NCBI RefSeq assembly: GCF_033720595.1
Contig: NZ_JAWWCF010000129.1
Coordinates: 1 to 8,700, forward strand
Source of the DNA: Lishizhenia sp033720595
GTDB taxonomy: Bacteria; Bacteroidota; Bacteroidia; Flavobacteriales_D; Crocinitomicaceae
DNA length: 8,700 bases
Reading direction: 5' to 3'
This document shows positions 1-7,358 of this stretch, one piece after another. The notes under the pieces were generated by a model. That model ran no database searches. It was not told the DNA's origin and was given only the letters and a program-made list of their open reading frames with translations. How positions within the stretch are numbered: the first letter of the stretch is position 1; the number at the start of each line of letters is the position of its first letter. The translations under genes were made by a program, and so were the position numbers.

Positions 1-356
1 CTTCACTTATTATTAATACGATCGCTGCGATTTCTCATCATGACGATCTTGAAAAAGAATGGGAAGAAAATCAATTAACACCAGCAGGAACACCGATGGA
101 TTTTACGTTACAAGAAGAAGTTTGTGTCGAAAAACTGCGTCAACACGTCAAAGATTCTCTTTATCGAGGTTGTTGGGTGGCTTTATTAACTTCTATGCAC
201 TGTTGTTTTTTGCATAAAGATCTTAAAGAGGAATTTCCAGAAATTAAACTAGACAAACGCAGTACGGGTGTAGCTTCATCGGAAACACGAATTGGTAAAA
301 ATGAAATTTTAGTGGTTTACGGAAAAAATACAGATATCAATAGATTTTTAAAGTAA
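1..356 (+). CDS. 3' part of an unrecognised protein (N-terminus beyond the window)
   Basis: The reading frame is open from base 3 to the TAA at 354-356, giving 117 visible residues. An internal ATG at 96 is unlikely to be the true start, because good coding sequence continues upstream of it (it reads ...NTIAAISHHDDLEKEWEE). The visible part is mostly charged and helical, with a short hydrophobic stretch containing a CC pair (SLYRGCWVALLTSMHCCFLH) and a His-His-Asp-Asp motif near the left edge. The C-terminal part (EILVVYGKNTDINRFLK) looks like a closing beta strand plus helix. There is no signal peptide or membrane segment in what can be seen. I do not recognise the family and assign no function. 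It lies 59 bp before csaA on the same strand, so the two could be co-transcribed. I am confident it is coding and have no confidence about its role. Confidence 0.7.
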   Translation, partial: SLIINTIAAISHHDDLEKEWEENQLTPAGTPMDFTLQEEVCVEKLRQHVKDSLYRGCWVALLTSMHCCFLHKDLKEEFPEIKLDKRSTGVASSETRIGKNEILVVYGKNTDINRFLK

Positions 357-415
357 ATAAGAATTAATATCTGTTAGATTTAGCAAAGTTTAATCTTCAA
401 GTTCGAAAAAATAAA

Positions 416-757
416 ATGACAGACAATACATTGACTTGGGAAGAATTTTCTAAAGTAGAAATGCGCGTAGGGACAATAGAAACAGCAGAGATCTTTAAAG
501 AGGTTAGAAACCCTGCCTATAAAATGGTGATCGATTTCGGTCCCATAGGAAAACGAAAAACCTCTGCCCAAATCACTTCTTTATACCAACCCGAAGACTT
601 GGTTGGAAAACAAATTGTGGCTGTGGTTAATTTTCCTCCTAAACAAATTGCCAACATCATGAGCGAATGTTTAGTGCTCGGAGCTTTAGGAGATGACAAA
701 GACGTTACTTTAATAGAACCAGGATTGAAATTGAAAAACGGTGCTCGCATCGCCTAA
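416..757 (+). CDS. csaA: CsaA-type tRNA-binding-domain protein
   Basis: This 113-residue protein has the full usual length of the CsaA family, a single OB-fold tRNA-binding domain related to the C-terminal domain of MetRS and to Arc1p/EMAP II. Recognisable blocks run in order: the WEEFSKVEMRVGTI strand (residues 8-21), PAYKMVIDFG (33-42), the TSAQIT motif (49-54), LYQPEDLVGKQIVAVVNFPPKQI (56-78) and the SECLVLGA strand (83-90). Family members are homodimeric and cytoplasmic. They bind tRNA-like RNA, and the Bacillus protein has been described as a secretion-linked chaperone. The in vivo role is poorly settled, so 'tRNA-binding' is the safer label. The ATG at 416 gives the expected N-terminus. 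The preceding bases are A-rich and contain no Shine-Dalgarno. A glycosyltransferase follows 39 bp downstream. Identification is firm from sequence similarity recalled by eye. Confidence 0.93.
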   Translation: MTDNTLTWEEFSKVEMRVGTIETAEIFKEVRNPAYKMVIDFGPIGKRKTSAQITSLYQPEDLVGKQIVAVVNFPPKQIANIMSECLVLGALGDDKDVTLIEPGLKLKNGARIA

Positions 758-796
758 AGCCTAGAAAAAGCTGTATTTTAGCACTGATTTATAATT

Positions 797-1915
797 ATGG
801 AAACACTTGCTTTTTACTGTAGTTCGGTGAGTTGGGGAGGTTTAGAAATGAACTTTATCCGCTACGCTCAATGGATGCGCGAACGTGGTTTTAATGTGGT
901 ATTGTACTGCGTCAAAGATGCTTACATCGATGAGAAAAACAAGGAATACCAAATTCCTGTACGCTACGTAGCCCACAATAAAAAGTACTTTGATTACAGC
1001 AATGCGAGTAAGGTAAGCAAGCAATTTAAAAAGGATAAGGTGAAGGCCGTTTGGATAAGAGACAGACGCGATATGAATATCATGGGGCTTGTAAAATCCA
1101 AATTGAACAAAGGCTTTAAAATCATCTACCAACAAGCCATGCAAATCGACGTGAAGAAAAAGGACATTTTTCATACACGTAGGTTCTCTAAAATAGACCT
1201 TTGGATTTCACCGTTAGAGTTTCTAGCAGAACAGGTAAAAGAAAACACCAATTTCCCAGCCCACAAGATCCATCAAATTCCATTAGCGACCGATAAAGTA
1301 GCAGGAACAAAACTCAATAAAGAAGAAGCTAGAAGACAACTCGAAATACCTCAAGACAAGTTCATATTAGGAATTCTTGGACGCTTGGATCCTTTGAAAG
1401 GTCAACATTTTTTAATCAAAGCATTGGCGGAGTTAGAAAAAGAACATAAAGATGTTGAATTACTCATAGTGGGTGACCTTACCCATAATGAAGGAGAGGA
1501 TTACTATCAACTTTTACAAGATGAAGTCCAAAACTTGGGGCTCAACAATAAAATTCATTTTAGGCCTTTTATGAAAGATACAGAAGCGTTTTACAAGGCA
1601 ATTGATGTATTTGTAATGGCTTCGGAGGGAGAAACTTTTGGTATGGTAACCATTGAAGCAATGAGCTATGGATTGCCAATAATAGGAACAAGATCTGCCG
1701 GCACGCCAGAAATTTTAGGTCAAGGGATCTATGGCAAGCTCTACGAAGTCAATAACATTAAAGATTTCTCAACACAGTTTAATGGGCTTTATAAGAATTA
1801 TGAAGCTGCGATAGAAATGGGTTCCAAAGCGCAAGAAAAGGCGTTAAAAACGTTTACAAAAACCTCTGTATGCGCTGCCCTTGAGGACTTATTATCACCA
1901 CACATTAAGAAGTAG
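797..1915 (+). CDS. GT4 family glycosyltransferase (GT-B fold)
   Basis: This 372-residue retaining glycosyltransferase of the GT-B fold, family GT4, moves a sugar from a nucleotide-activated donor, most likely onto a cell-envelope glycan or lipopolysaccharide precursor on the cytoplasmic side. The N-terminal acceptor domain starts with a short strand and a WGGLE turn (residues 13-17), the usual position of the glycine-rich GG(x)E loop. The donor domain begins near residue 188 with the signature GRLDPLKGQ (195-203), whose Arg196 and Lys201 match the residues that contact the donor phosphates. The hallmark EX7E motif is intact (Glu279...Glu287, in EGETFGMVTIE), followed by GLPIIGTRSAGTPEIL (292-307), which binds the nucleotide-sugar. 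There are no membrane segments or signal peptide. The acceptor and sugar cannot be read from the sequence. It is an isolated GT gene and no polysaccharide cluster is visible around it. The ATG at 797 has no Shine-Dalgarno. Confidence 0.93.
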   Translation: METLAFYCSSVSWGGLEMNFIRYAQWMRERGFNVVLYCVKDAYIDEKNKEYQIPVRYVAHNKKYFDYSNASKVSKQFKKDKVKAVWIRDRRDMNIMGLVKSKLNKGFKIIYQQAMQIDVKKKDIFHTRRFSKIDLWISPLEFLAEQVKENTNFPAHKIHQIPLATDKVAGTKLNKEEARRQLEIPQDKFILGILGRLDPLKGQHFLIKALAELEKEHKDVELLIVGDLTHNEGEDYYQLLQDEVQNLGLNNKIHFRPFMKDTEAFYKAIDVFVMASEGETFGMVTIEAMSYGLPIIGTRSAGTPEILGQGIYGKLYEVNNIKDFSTQFNGLYKNYEAAIEMGSKAQEKALKTFTKTSVCAALEDLLSPHIKK

Positions 1916-1977
1916 GTTATTCATCTAAAAAAATAATCCTTTGGTCTAATTAAACATCTCTTACTCTCCTACAGTTG

Positions 1978-1985
1978 TAATTTTG
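1978..1985 (+). promoter_or_regulatory. Candidate Bacteroidota -7 element (TAATTTTG)
   Basis: TAATTTTG matches the Bacteroidota -7 consensus TAnnTTTG exactly and lies 14 bp before the GTG start of the 104-residue protein. No TTTG box sits at the usual 19-21 bp upstream; the nearest TTTG (1940-1943) is 34 bp away. Transcription from here would leave a very short leader. This is weak support only. Confidence 0.25.
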
Positions 1986-1999
1986 GCATTTTTATAACC

Positions 2000-2314
2000 G
2001 TGAAGAAGAAGGATGAAATCAAAAGTACCCGTGAATTAATCAATGTAATTCTAGAGGAAATCATCTTGGATTTATCTTCTAAAGACGAAGCCAAGCAGAA
2101 AGAATACACCCTACAATTTATAACAAGCGCAAAAAAGCTACATCGTATTCTCAAAGTACCCTTCAATACATTGTATGGAGAAAAAGATTACCAAAAAATA
2201 GCCGCAGATGCTCAGCCATTAATTGATAAACTTTTCCTCGACACACATTTTAACTCCAAAACTTCAGACAGAGTTATGAATGAAGTGCTCCAATATTATT
2301 CCCTGGATAAATAA
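2000..2314 (+). CDS. Hypothetical 104-residue helical protein (GTG start)
   Basis: This is a small, highly charged protein, predicted to be almost entirely alpha-helical and cytoplasmic, with no signal peptide, membrane segment or cysteine. The first half (KSTRELINVILEEIILDLS, residues 8-26) could form an amphipathic helix. The C-terminal half carries YQKIAADAQPLIDKLF (64-79) and ends QYYSLDK. I do not recognise the family. The only sensible start in frame is GTG at 2000, since no in-frame ATG gives a better N-terminus and the upstream in-frame sequence (LLLSYSCNFGIF) does not look like protein. No Shine-Dalgarno is seen. It lies 84 bp after the glycosyltransferase and ends 1 bp short of the converging hmuV stop codon. 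The composition and length of open frame make it likely to be real. Confidence 0.65.
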   Translation: MKKKDEIKSTRELINVILEEIILDLSSKDEAKQKEYTLQFITSAKKLHRILKVPFNTLYGEKDYQKIAADAQPLIDKLFLDTHFNSKTSDRVMNEVLQYYSLDK

Positions 2315-2315
2315 G

Positions 2316-3083
2316 TTAAAAGACAAAGAAGTTACTCGATCTACTTGCTATAACCTCAGGCGAAACTCTAAAGTATTTTCTCATATTTTCAAGATTTAAA
2401 ACTTCAGAAGCTGAACCTTGCTCTACACATTTTCCCTTGTGCATTAACAAGAAGTTTTCACCGTAATTCACAGCTAAATTGATATCGTGAATCACTCCAA
2501 CAACAGTTAAGTTAAAACGATCAATCAACTCGTGTAACAACCTTAAAAACTGAACTTGATACTCTACATCTAAATACGTCAAAGGCTCATCTAAAAACAA
2601 ATATTTTCTATGTTGTTCTTTTCCCCAAACTTGGGCTATGCACTTCGCAAAAAGCACGCGTTGTCTTTCTCCTCCGCTCAAACTTAAAAAATCCCGACCT
2701 ACAAATTCGTCTAAATTGAATAAGTTAATTGCCTCGGCTACAATCTCCTTGTCGCGCTGCGAGGCATTCTGTTTGAAGTAAGGATAACGTCCCATCATCA
2801 CCAATTCCTCAACTTTTATGGGAAATGCATTAAAATTAGATTGTGACAATACTGCTCTTCGTTGAGCAAGATCCTCTGTACTCCAATCAGACAGATTTCT
2901 TCCCAGAAAATGTATGTCACCGGTGTAATTTTTCTCTAATCCACTTAAAATTTTAAGAAGAGAAGTTTTTCCAGCACCGTTCTTTCCAACGATAAAATGA
3001 ATCTTTCCTTCTTCTAAATAGGCATCGTTTACTTGTGCGATAACCCTTTGCTTAATCTTAAATTCAACTCCTTCTATTTTCAT
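2316..3083 (-). CDS. hmuV: Haem/iron ABC transporter ATP-binding protein (HmuV-like)
   Basis: This 255-residue cytoplasmic ATPase powers import through the adjacent permease. All nucleotide-binding motifs are present in order: Walker A GKNGAGKTS (residues 33-41), Q-loop Gln81, ABC signature LSGGERQR (135-142), Walker B YLFLDE (161-166), D-loop TYLD (169-172) and the switch histidine His199 in VIHD. Length and layout fit the FecE/BtuD/HmuV group of siderophore, cobalamin and haem importers. The HmuV assignment rests mainly on the HmuT-like binding protein in the same operon. The D-loop reads LTYLD where relatives more often have TSALD or TNHLD. Its ATG (3083-3081) directly abuts the stop codon of hmuU with no spacer, indicating translational coupling. 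It is the last gene of the operon, and its stop lies 1 bp from that of the converging + strand gene. Confidence 0.92.
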   Translation of the reverse strand: MKIEGVEFKIKQRVIAQVNDAYLEEGKIHFIVGKNGAGKTSLLKILSGLEKNYTGDIHFLGRNLSDWSTEDLAQRRAVLSQSNFNAFPIKVEELVMMGRYPYFKQNASQRDKEIVAEAINLFNLDEFVGRDFLSLSGGERQRVLFAKCIAQVWGKEQHRKYLFLDEPLTYLDVEYQVQFLRLLHELIDRFNLTVVGVIHDINLAVNYGENFLLMHKGKCVEQGSASEVLNLENMRKYFRVSPEVIASRSSNFFVF

Positions 3084-4094
3084 CTAAAATTGATAGTTAT
3101 TCTTGCGTAAGAGGTAAATAAAAACGGGAACACCTATAAGAGTAGTAAGTATACCAATGGGTAACTCTGCTGGCGCAAACAAGGTACGTGATAGTAAATC
3201 CGATAAACAAAGTAGAACAGCTCCCACCAATGTACTTACAACCATTAAACGTTTATTTTCTGACCCCAGAAACATGCGCACTAAATGGGGTACTACCAAG
3301 CCTACGAAACTAATCACACCTGTAAACGCAGTAGCCACAGCTATCATTAAAACATTTAAAAAAAGAATGATGAATTTTAACCGCTTTACATTAACACCAA
3401 GGTATACAGCTTCATCTTCTCCTAAAATAAGTGCATTCAAGGATTTGGCATAGCGCAATGCTACTATCAAACAAAAAAGGAATGCCAAAGTCATTATTTT
3501 CAAATTATCCCAGTTTGCCCCGGAAGTTGTTCCTAAATTCCAAAAAGTGATAGATCTTGCCTGCGGGTCTCTGGCCAAATATGAGAGAAAGCCTACTCCA
3601 CTTAAGAAAAGAGCATTGATTGCCAAACCTGATAACAATAATGCCACTACAGCAAGCTTCCCTTTTTTATTTTGAGATAACACAAAAACCAACGTGGTAG
3701 ACAATACTCCTCCCAAAAATGCGAGCAAGGGTAATCCAAACTCTCCCAAAGGTAGGTTTACACCTAAAGTAAAGTATAATGCAGCTCCAAATGCCGCTCC
3801 ACTTGATGTTCCCACCAACCCTGGTTCAACGATTGGGTTTAAAAAAAGTGCTTGTAATAATACACCTCCCAACGCTAATATCGCTCCTACTAAGGCCGTT
3901 AGTAATACACGTGGTAATCGGATATTCATGAAAATAGCCTCATGGGTGGTCAATGTTTCATTACTACCCATTTTTGAAAGCGCTTGTAAAATATCCTCTA
4001 AACTTACAGCAACTGCTCCAAGTTTTACCGCCATAATCATTACCCCTCCTAGAATTAGAAAACCTACAACAACAGTCCAAACAGCCTTAGTCAT
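3084..4094 (-). CDS. hmuU: Haem/iron ABC transporter permease, FecCD family (HmuU-like)
   Basis: This 336-residue inner-membrane permease is of the FecCD/BtuC type, which normally has about ten transmembrane helices and works as a homodimer with two ATPase subunits. Family landmarks are clear: RLPRVLLTALVGAILALGG (residues 59-77), the NPIVEPGLVGTSSGA block (86-100), FWNLGT (184-189), the coupling-loop region GEDEAVYLGVNVKRLK (225-240) that would contact HmuV, GLVVPHLVR (265-273) and the C-terminal ELPIGILTTLIGVPVFIYLL (310-329). The ATG (4094-4092) lies inside the end of hmuT, an 8-bp overlap, and the stop touches the hmuV start, so the three genes are translated as a coupled unit. FecCD permeases look alike across haem, siderophore and B12 systems. 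The haem label is therefore taken from the binding protein. Confidence 0.93.
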   Translation of the reverse strand: MTKAVWTVVVGFLILGGVMIMAVKLGAVAVSLEDILQALSKMGSNETLTTHEAIFMNIRLPRVLLTALVGAILALGGVLLQALFLNPIVEPGLVGTSSGAAFGAALYFTLGVNLPLGEFGLPLLAFLGGVLSTTLVFVLSQNKKGKLAVVALLLSGLAINALFLSGVGFLSYLARDPQARSITFWNLGTTSGANWDNLKIMTLAFLFCLIVALRYAKSLNALILGEDEAVYLGVNVKRLKFIILFLNVLMIAVATAFTGVISFVGLVVPHLVRMFLGSENKRLMVVSTLVGAVLLCLSDLLSRTLFAPAELPIGILTTLIGVPVFIYLLRKNNYQF

Positions 4095-4977
4095 TTCTAT
4101 GGAGTATTTCGTGAAGTTTTAAAACATTTTCTCCTGTTCTCGGACCAAAGTAAATGATGTCATAGCCCTCTATTCTGTATATTTTACCAGACTTTGCAGC
4201 ATTGGTCTCTGCTATCCCCGGGAGTTCCATAACTTTTTCCTTACTCCCCAATCTATCGTATCCAAAATCCGTTAATAAAATCACATCTGGATTAGCTTCA
4301 GCTATAAGTTCTGGGGACGTAATACGCTCCATACCTTTCTTTTCGATACAAATCTTTCCGCCGGCCATTTCCACCATTTTTCCGGCAACGCTTTCTGCTC
4401 CAACGGCAAGGTATATGTTCATGGCCTGACCAAAATGAATTACGACAACCTTAACGGTATCCGATTGAACTCCAAGTTTATCTTTCACCATTAATAGATC
4501 CTGATCTAATTTTTGGCACAAGGAATCAGCCTCTACTTGTTTACCAAAATAGGTCCCCATTTCTCTTAACAACTTCTTCGTACTCGTAATATCCTTTGCT
4601 TTATTTTCAAAGGAATGCATGGGTAAATTCAAGTTTTCTAATTGATCTACCACTTGTTTGGGGCCTATACTAAAGTGACCACCTTTATGAAGGAGTAAAC
4701 TTGGTTTTAAAGACATAATCCCCTCCAGACCAAGGTGCATGTGATAACCGATATTCGGTAAAGATTGCGCGGCTTTAGGATAAGTACTACTCAAATCCAC
4801 ACCTACCAAATTATCGGTTGCTCCCAAGGCATATATAAACTCAGTATACTGTTTGGAAGCACTAATGATTCGGGGTTCAGGACCCTGTTCAATTTTTGCT
4901 ACCTCTTGCTCATTATTGGGTGAACTACAGGCCAATAAAAGGGCACCTGTACCCAAAATTTTAAATAAATTTTTCAT
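4087..4977 (-). CDS. hmuT: Haem-type periplasmic binding lipoprotein (HmuT-like)
   Basis: This 296-residue lipoprotein is a class III (cluster A) periplasmic binding protein of the Peripla_BP_2 family, which captures ligand and delivers it to HmuU. A short signal ends in the lipobox LLLAC with lipidated Cys17. The N-lobe begins RIISASKQYTEFIYALGA (residues 36-53) and contains DLSSTYPKAAQSLPNIGY (61-78), the STYP...LPxxGY arrangement characteristic of HmuT/ShuT/PhuT rather than BtuF. Tyr78 is at the position where I expect the haem-ligating tyrosine. His181 (VIHFGQAMN) could be the second ligand seen in Yersinia HmuT. Both are inferences from motif position. Unusually, Tyr78 is followed by HMH, and a second HxxxxGP segment lies at 101-106. 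Glu and other acidic residues on the lobe surfaces would dock the permease. The ATG is 12 nt after a strong hairpin and has no Shine-Dalgarno. Confidence 0.88.
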   Translation of the reverse strand: MKNLFKILGTGALLLACSSPNNEQEVAKIEQGPEPRIISASKQYTEFIYALGATDNLVGVDLSSTYPKAAQSLPNIGYHMHLGLEGIMSLKPSLLLHKGGHFSIGPKQVVDQLENLNLPMHSFENKAKDITSTKKLLREMGTYFGKQVEADSLCQKLDQDLLMVKDKLGVQSDTVKVVVIHFGQAMNIYLAVGAESVAGKMVEMAGGKICIEKKGMERITSPELIAEANPDVILLTDFGYDRLGSKEKVMELPGIAETNAAKSGKIYRIEGYDIIYFGPRTGENVLKLHEILHRND

Positions 4978-4989
4978 ATGCGAAAGAAC

Positions 4990-5007
4990 CGGGAGCTTTC
5001 GCTCCCG
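4990..5007 (-). other. GAAA-tetraloop hairpin between receptor gene and hmuT
   Basis: On the - strand the sequence reads CGGGAGC-GAAA-GCTCCCG: a perfect 7-bp GC-rich stem with a GNRA tetraloop. It starts 13 nt after the receptor stop codon and ends 12 nt before the hmuT ATG. It is followed by GTTCTTTCG, an interrupted and short T-tract, so it is a poor intrinsic terminator. More likely roles are 3'-end protection of the receptor message, a partial attenuator that lowers hmuTUV expression relative to the receptor, or a translation-initiation element for hmuT. Confidence 0.7.
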
Positions 5008-5020
5008 ATTTAAATAATGG

Positions 5021-7345
5021 TTAAAATGTATAGTTCAATTTCAATCCTCCATAGAATAATGCTTCATAAGCACCTGGAGCATAGATAGAAGGTTTAGGAC
5101 CTTTTTCCCAATTCACAAACACCATGTTGTAATACAATGAATTTGTAAGGTTATTTCCACCTACAAAAGCATCCACCTTCAAATGCTTTCCAAACTCTTT
5201 ATGATAACCAACTTTCGCATTTAATAACGTGTAAGCTGGAGCACTGTGTGCATTATCAAAAGTAACGTACATATCATCCACATATTGGAAGTTAACATTC
5301 GCGTAAACTCCAAAATTTGTTTCAGCATCAATACCTGCATTAAAAACCATAGGAGGAACACCAATTACTGTATTTCCAGTGTAGTCTCTGGTTTGCGTGT
5401 TGTCGTTAGCATCGCTCTTAAAATCACTGTAAGTAAAGGCATTGTAGGTAAAGTTTGCAAACGGACGTAACAAGGAAAGTGTTTTCTTTTCATCCTTAAC
5501 GATAACATAAGACAAAGCCATTTCAGCTCCTAAATTCCTTTGATTACCGGCATTAACTCCGTAAGAATATAAAACAACACCCGAATCGTCTACAACGGCT
5601 TTAGCAGTAATTTTGTCTTTGATATTCATATCAAAGATTGCTACTTGCCAAGACAATTTGTTTTGGAGTACACTTCCACGAGTTCCCAATTCTATTTGAG
5701 TAGCCATTTCGGGTTTCAAGTTTTTGTTGATTTCACCCGTGTAGGCGATTACAAAATCAGAAGTAGTTGGCGGTGAATAACCTTGCGCAACATTGATAAA
5801 TACCATTTGATGTTTACCCAACTCTTTTTCTAAAGCAATGCGGGGAGTAATTACCGTGTTAAACTGATGCGTACCAGACCCATCTAAATGGTTTGTATTC
5901 CCTGAGGTTGCCATTCTATCAAGTACAGTATAATTGATCTGGTTGGCACTTGCACCAGCACTTAATCGAAAACGGTAAGGCATTTCCAAGTTCCACTCCA
6001 TGAAATAATTACCTTGGAAAGCTGTAATATCATTATTAGCTCTTAGGTCTCCCAAAACTGAATTCATTAAGCCAAAAGACTTGTAATTCCCCTTGGATTG
6101 TTGAATTTCAGCACCAATATTTCCAGTGAGTTCATATTTCTTTCCAAGTGGGAAGAATAAAGTAAATACCGAACGACCACCTACATTTTGTGAAATGTTA
6201 TCCGATAAACCAACCGCATAAGCCTGGGTTAAAGTACTACTAGACAAAAAAGCCGTTGTTTGATTAGAGATGTATTTGTTGAACGCATAATTATGCGTTA
6301 ATCCTGCACGATAGCTTTCTATTTCTACACGACCATTATTCTTCAAATACTTTTCCTCCCCAACATTCTCTCGATTAAAAAACTTAGCACTATCGAGTTG
6401 ACCGGCCAATTCCTCGTAAGAATTATTGTAAGCGAAATAGGTTGAGAAGCTTTGTTTTTTATTTACGTTAAAATCACCCATAAAGGATAGATACCTCTTT
6501 TGTGAAGCAGAGTGAACTCTGTATCCATCATAGTTTTGGACACCATAATTTAAGGCAATAGTAGAAGTTTCTGTATTACTTTTTAGCGAAGTAGTAGATC
6601 GCAACAAACCATAACTTCCAGCAATTATATTTTCTTCTATAGAGGTTCCGAATTGCTTTGGTTTTGCTGTATACATGTTCACAACGCCTCCAATACCTGT
6701 TCCGTATAAACTAGAAGCTGGTCCTTTAATAATTTCAACTTTACCTAAAGTGGAAAAGTCTATATCATCTAAAATGGTTGTTCCATTTGCATCGGTTAAA
6801 GGAATACCATTGAAGTAAGCTTTGTAACCCATTCCGTTGAAATTGGTATTGTTTCCATATCCACGAATGGTAAATCGCTGTCCTCCACTCATGGTGCGCT
6901 TTTCCATACGTACACCCGTTTGTAAGTTAACTGCTTCCTCCAAAAACAAGCCCGTTGTACGGTTCAAGTCTTTTTCTGAGAGTACGTTTACCGATTGAGC
7001 AGTAGATGCATCGCTTTGATTGACCATCTTCTCTCCTCTTACCTCAAAAGTACTGAGGTTTAATGCTGTAGCATTCATTCTTACTACGAGCTCTGAATTA
7101 CAAGAAAGGTCTTTCGCTTGCCATGTTTCATAGTTTTCCTGACTCACCTTAATGGTCATATTTCCAGTACAAGACAAAGCAAAACGACCATCCTCTTGAG
7201 TAATTACTGTTTGATTTCCATTATTAACAATGGCTTCCTTAATCGGTGTTTGCGTGTAGTTGTCTATAATGATTCCACGCAAAGAATCTTGTCCAACAGC
7301 ATACAACGACGCCATTAGAATAAATACGGTTAAAAATTTATTCAT
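5021..7345 (-). CDS. TonB-dependent outer-membrane receptor for haem/iron ligand
   Basis: This 774-residue outer-membrane receptor imports a ligand using TonB energy. From the N-terminus it has a signal peptide (MNKFLTVFILMASLYAVGQ), a carboxypeptidase-regulatory-like domain (about residues 22-92, with a Cys59/Cys82 pair that could form a disulphide), and a TonB-box-like STFEV (98-102). The plug follows (about 112-228), with FTIRGYG (158-164) and the typical IIKGPASSLYGTGIGGVVNMY (205-225). A 22-strand barrel then ends in KLNYTF with a C-terminal Phe. The start at 7345 is chosen over an upstream in-frame ATG at 7408 because it begins directly at the signal peptide and has AAAAGGA 5 nt upstream. 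The haem-receptor FRAP/NPNL region is degenerate (YSPPTTSDF at 523-531, NKNLKPE at 540-546) with no His between. The substrate is therefore inferred from the downstream hmuTUV genes, and a siderophore remains possible. Confidence 0.92.
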   Translation of the reverse strand: MNKFLTVFILMASLYAVGQDSLRGIIIDNYTQTPIKEAIVNNGNQTVITQEDGRFALSCTGNMTIKVSQENYETWQAKDLSCNSELVVRMNATALNLSTFEVRGEKMVNQSDASTAQSVNVLSEKDLNRTTGLFLEEAVNLQTGVRMEKRTMSGGQRFTIRGYGNNTNFNGMGYKAYFNGIPLTDANGTTILDDIDFSTLGKVEIIKGPASSLYGTGIGGVVNMYTAKPKQFGTSIEENIIAGSYGLLRSTTSLKSNTETSTIALNYGVQNYDGYRVHSASQKRYLSFMGDFNVNKKQSFSTYFAYNNSYEELAGQLDSAKFFNRENVGEEKYLKNNGRVEIESYRAGLTHNYAFNKYISNQTTAFLSSSTLTQAYAVGLSDNISQNVGGRSVFTLFFPLGKKYELTGNIGAEIQQSKGNYKSFGLMNSVLGDLRANNDITAFQGNYFMEWNLEMPYRFRLSAGASANQINYTVLDRMATSGNTNHLDGSGTHQFNTVITPRIALEKELGKHQMVFINVAQGYSPPTTSDFVIAYTGEINKNLKPEMATQIELGTRGSVLQNKLSWQVAIFDMNIKDKITAKAVVDDSGVVLYSYGVNAGNQRNLGAEMALSYVIVKDEKKTLSLLRPFANFTYNAFTYSDFKSDANDNTQTRDYTGNTVIGVPPMVFNAGIDAETNFGVYANVNFQYVDDMYVTFDNAHSAPAYTLLNAKVGYHKEFGKHLKVDAFVGGNNLTNSLYYNMVFVNWEKGPKPSIYAPGAYEALFYGGLKLNYTF

Positions 7346-7350
7346 TATTA

Positions 7351-7357
7351 TCCTTTT
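7351..7357 (-). promoter_or_regulatory. Shine-Dalgarno-like AAAAGGA for the receptor gene
   Basis: AAAAGGA lies 5 nt before the ATG at 7345 and directly follows the leader hairpin. It is the clearest ribosome-binding-like sequence in the window. Together with the signal peptide it fixes the receptor start here rather than at the upstream ATG at 7408. Confidence 0.5.
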
Positions 7358-7358
7358 A

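Noticed and set aside
842..1174. 110-residue open frame on the - strand inside the glycosyltransferase gene
   Set aside because: It is antisense to a gene with intact GT4 motifs, has no recognisable domain and sits in no plausible operon.
1940..1985. TTTG (1940-1943) plus TAATTTTG (1978-1985) as a complete Bacteroidota promoter
   Set aside because: The spacing is 34 bp instead of about 19-21 bp, so only the -7 part was kept, at low confidence.
3694..4122. 142-residue open frame on the + strand opposite hmuU
   Set aside because: Its Pro/Asn/Thr/Lys-rich composition is that of an antisense shadow of a hydrophobic membrane protein. The - strand frame has all FecCD motifs.
4990..5007. Hairpin as a full intrinsic terminator ending the receptor transcript
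   Set aside because: The following T-tract is short and interrupted, and hmuT has no other visible promoter in the 43-bp gap.
2316..7345. Cobalamin (BtuB-BtuCDF) uptake operon instead of haem/iron
   Set aside because: The binding protein has the STYP...LPNIGY pattern of HmuT-type proteins, and no cobalamin riboswitch features are visible before the receptor. B12 cannot be fully excluded without alignment.
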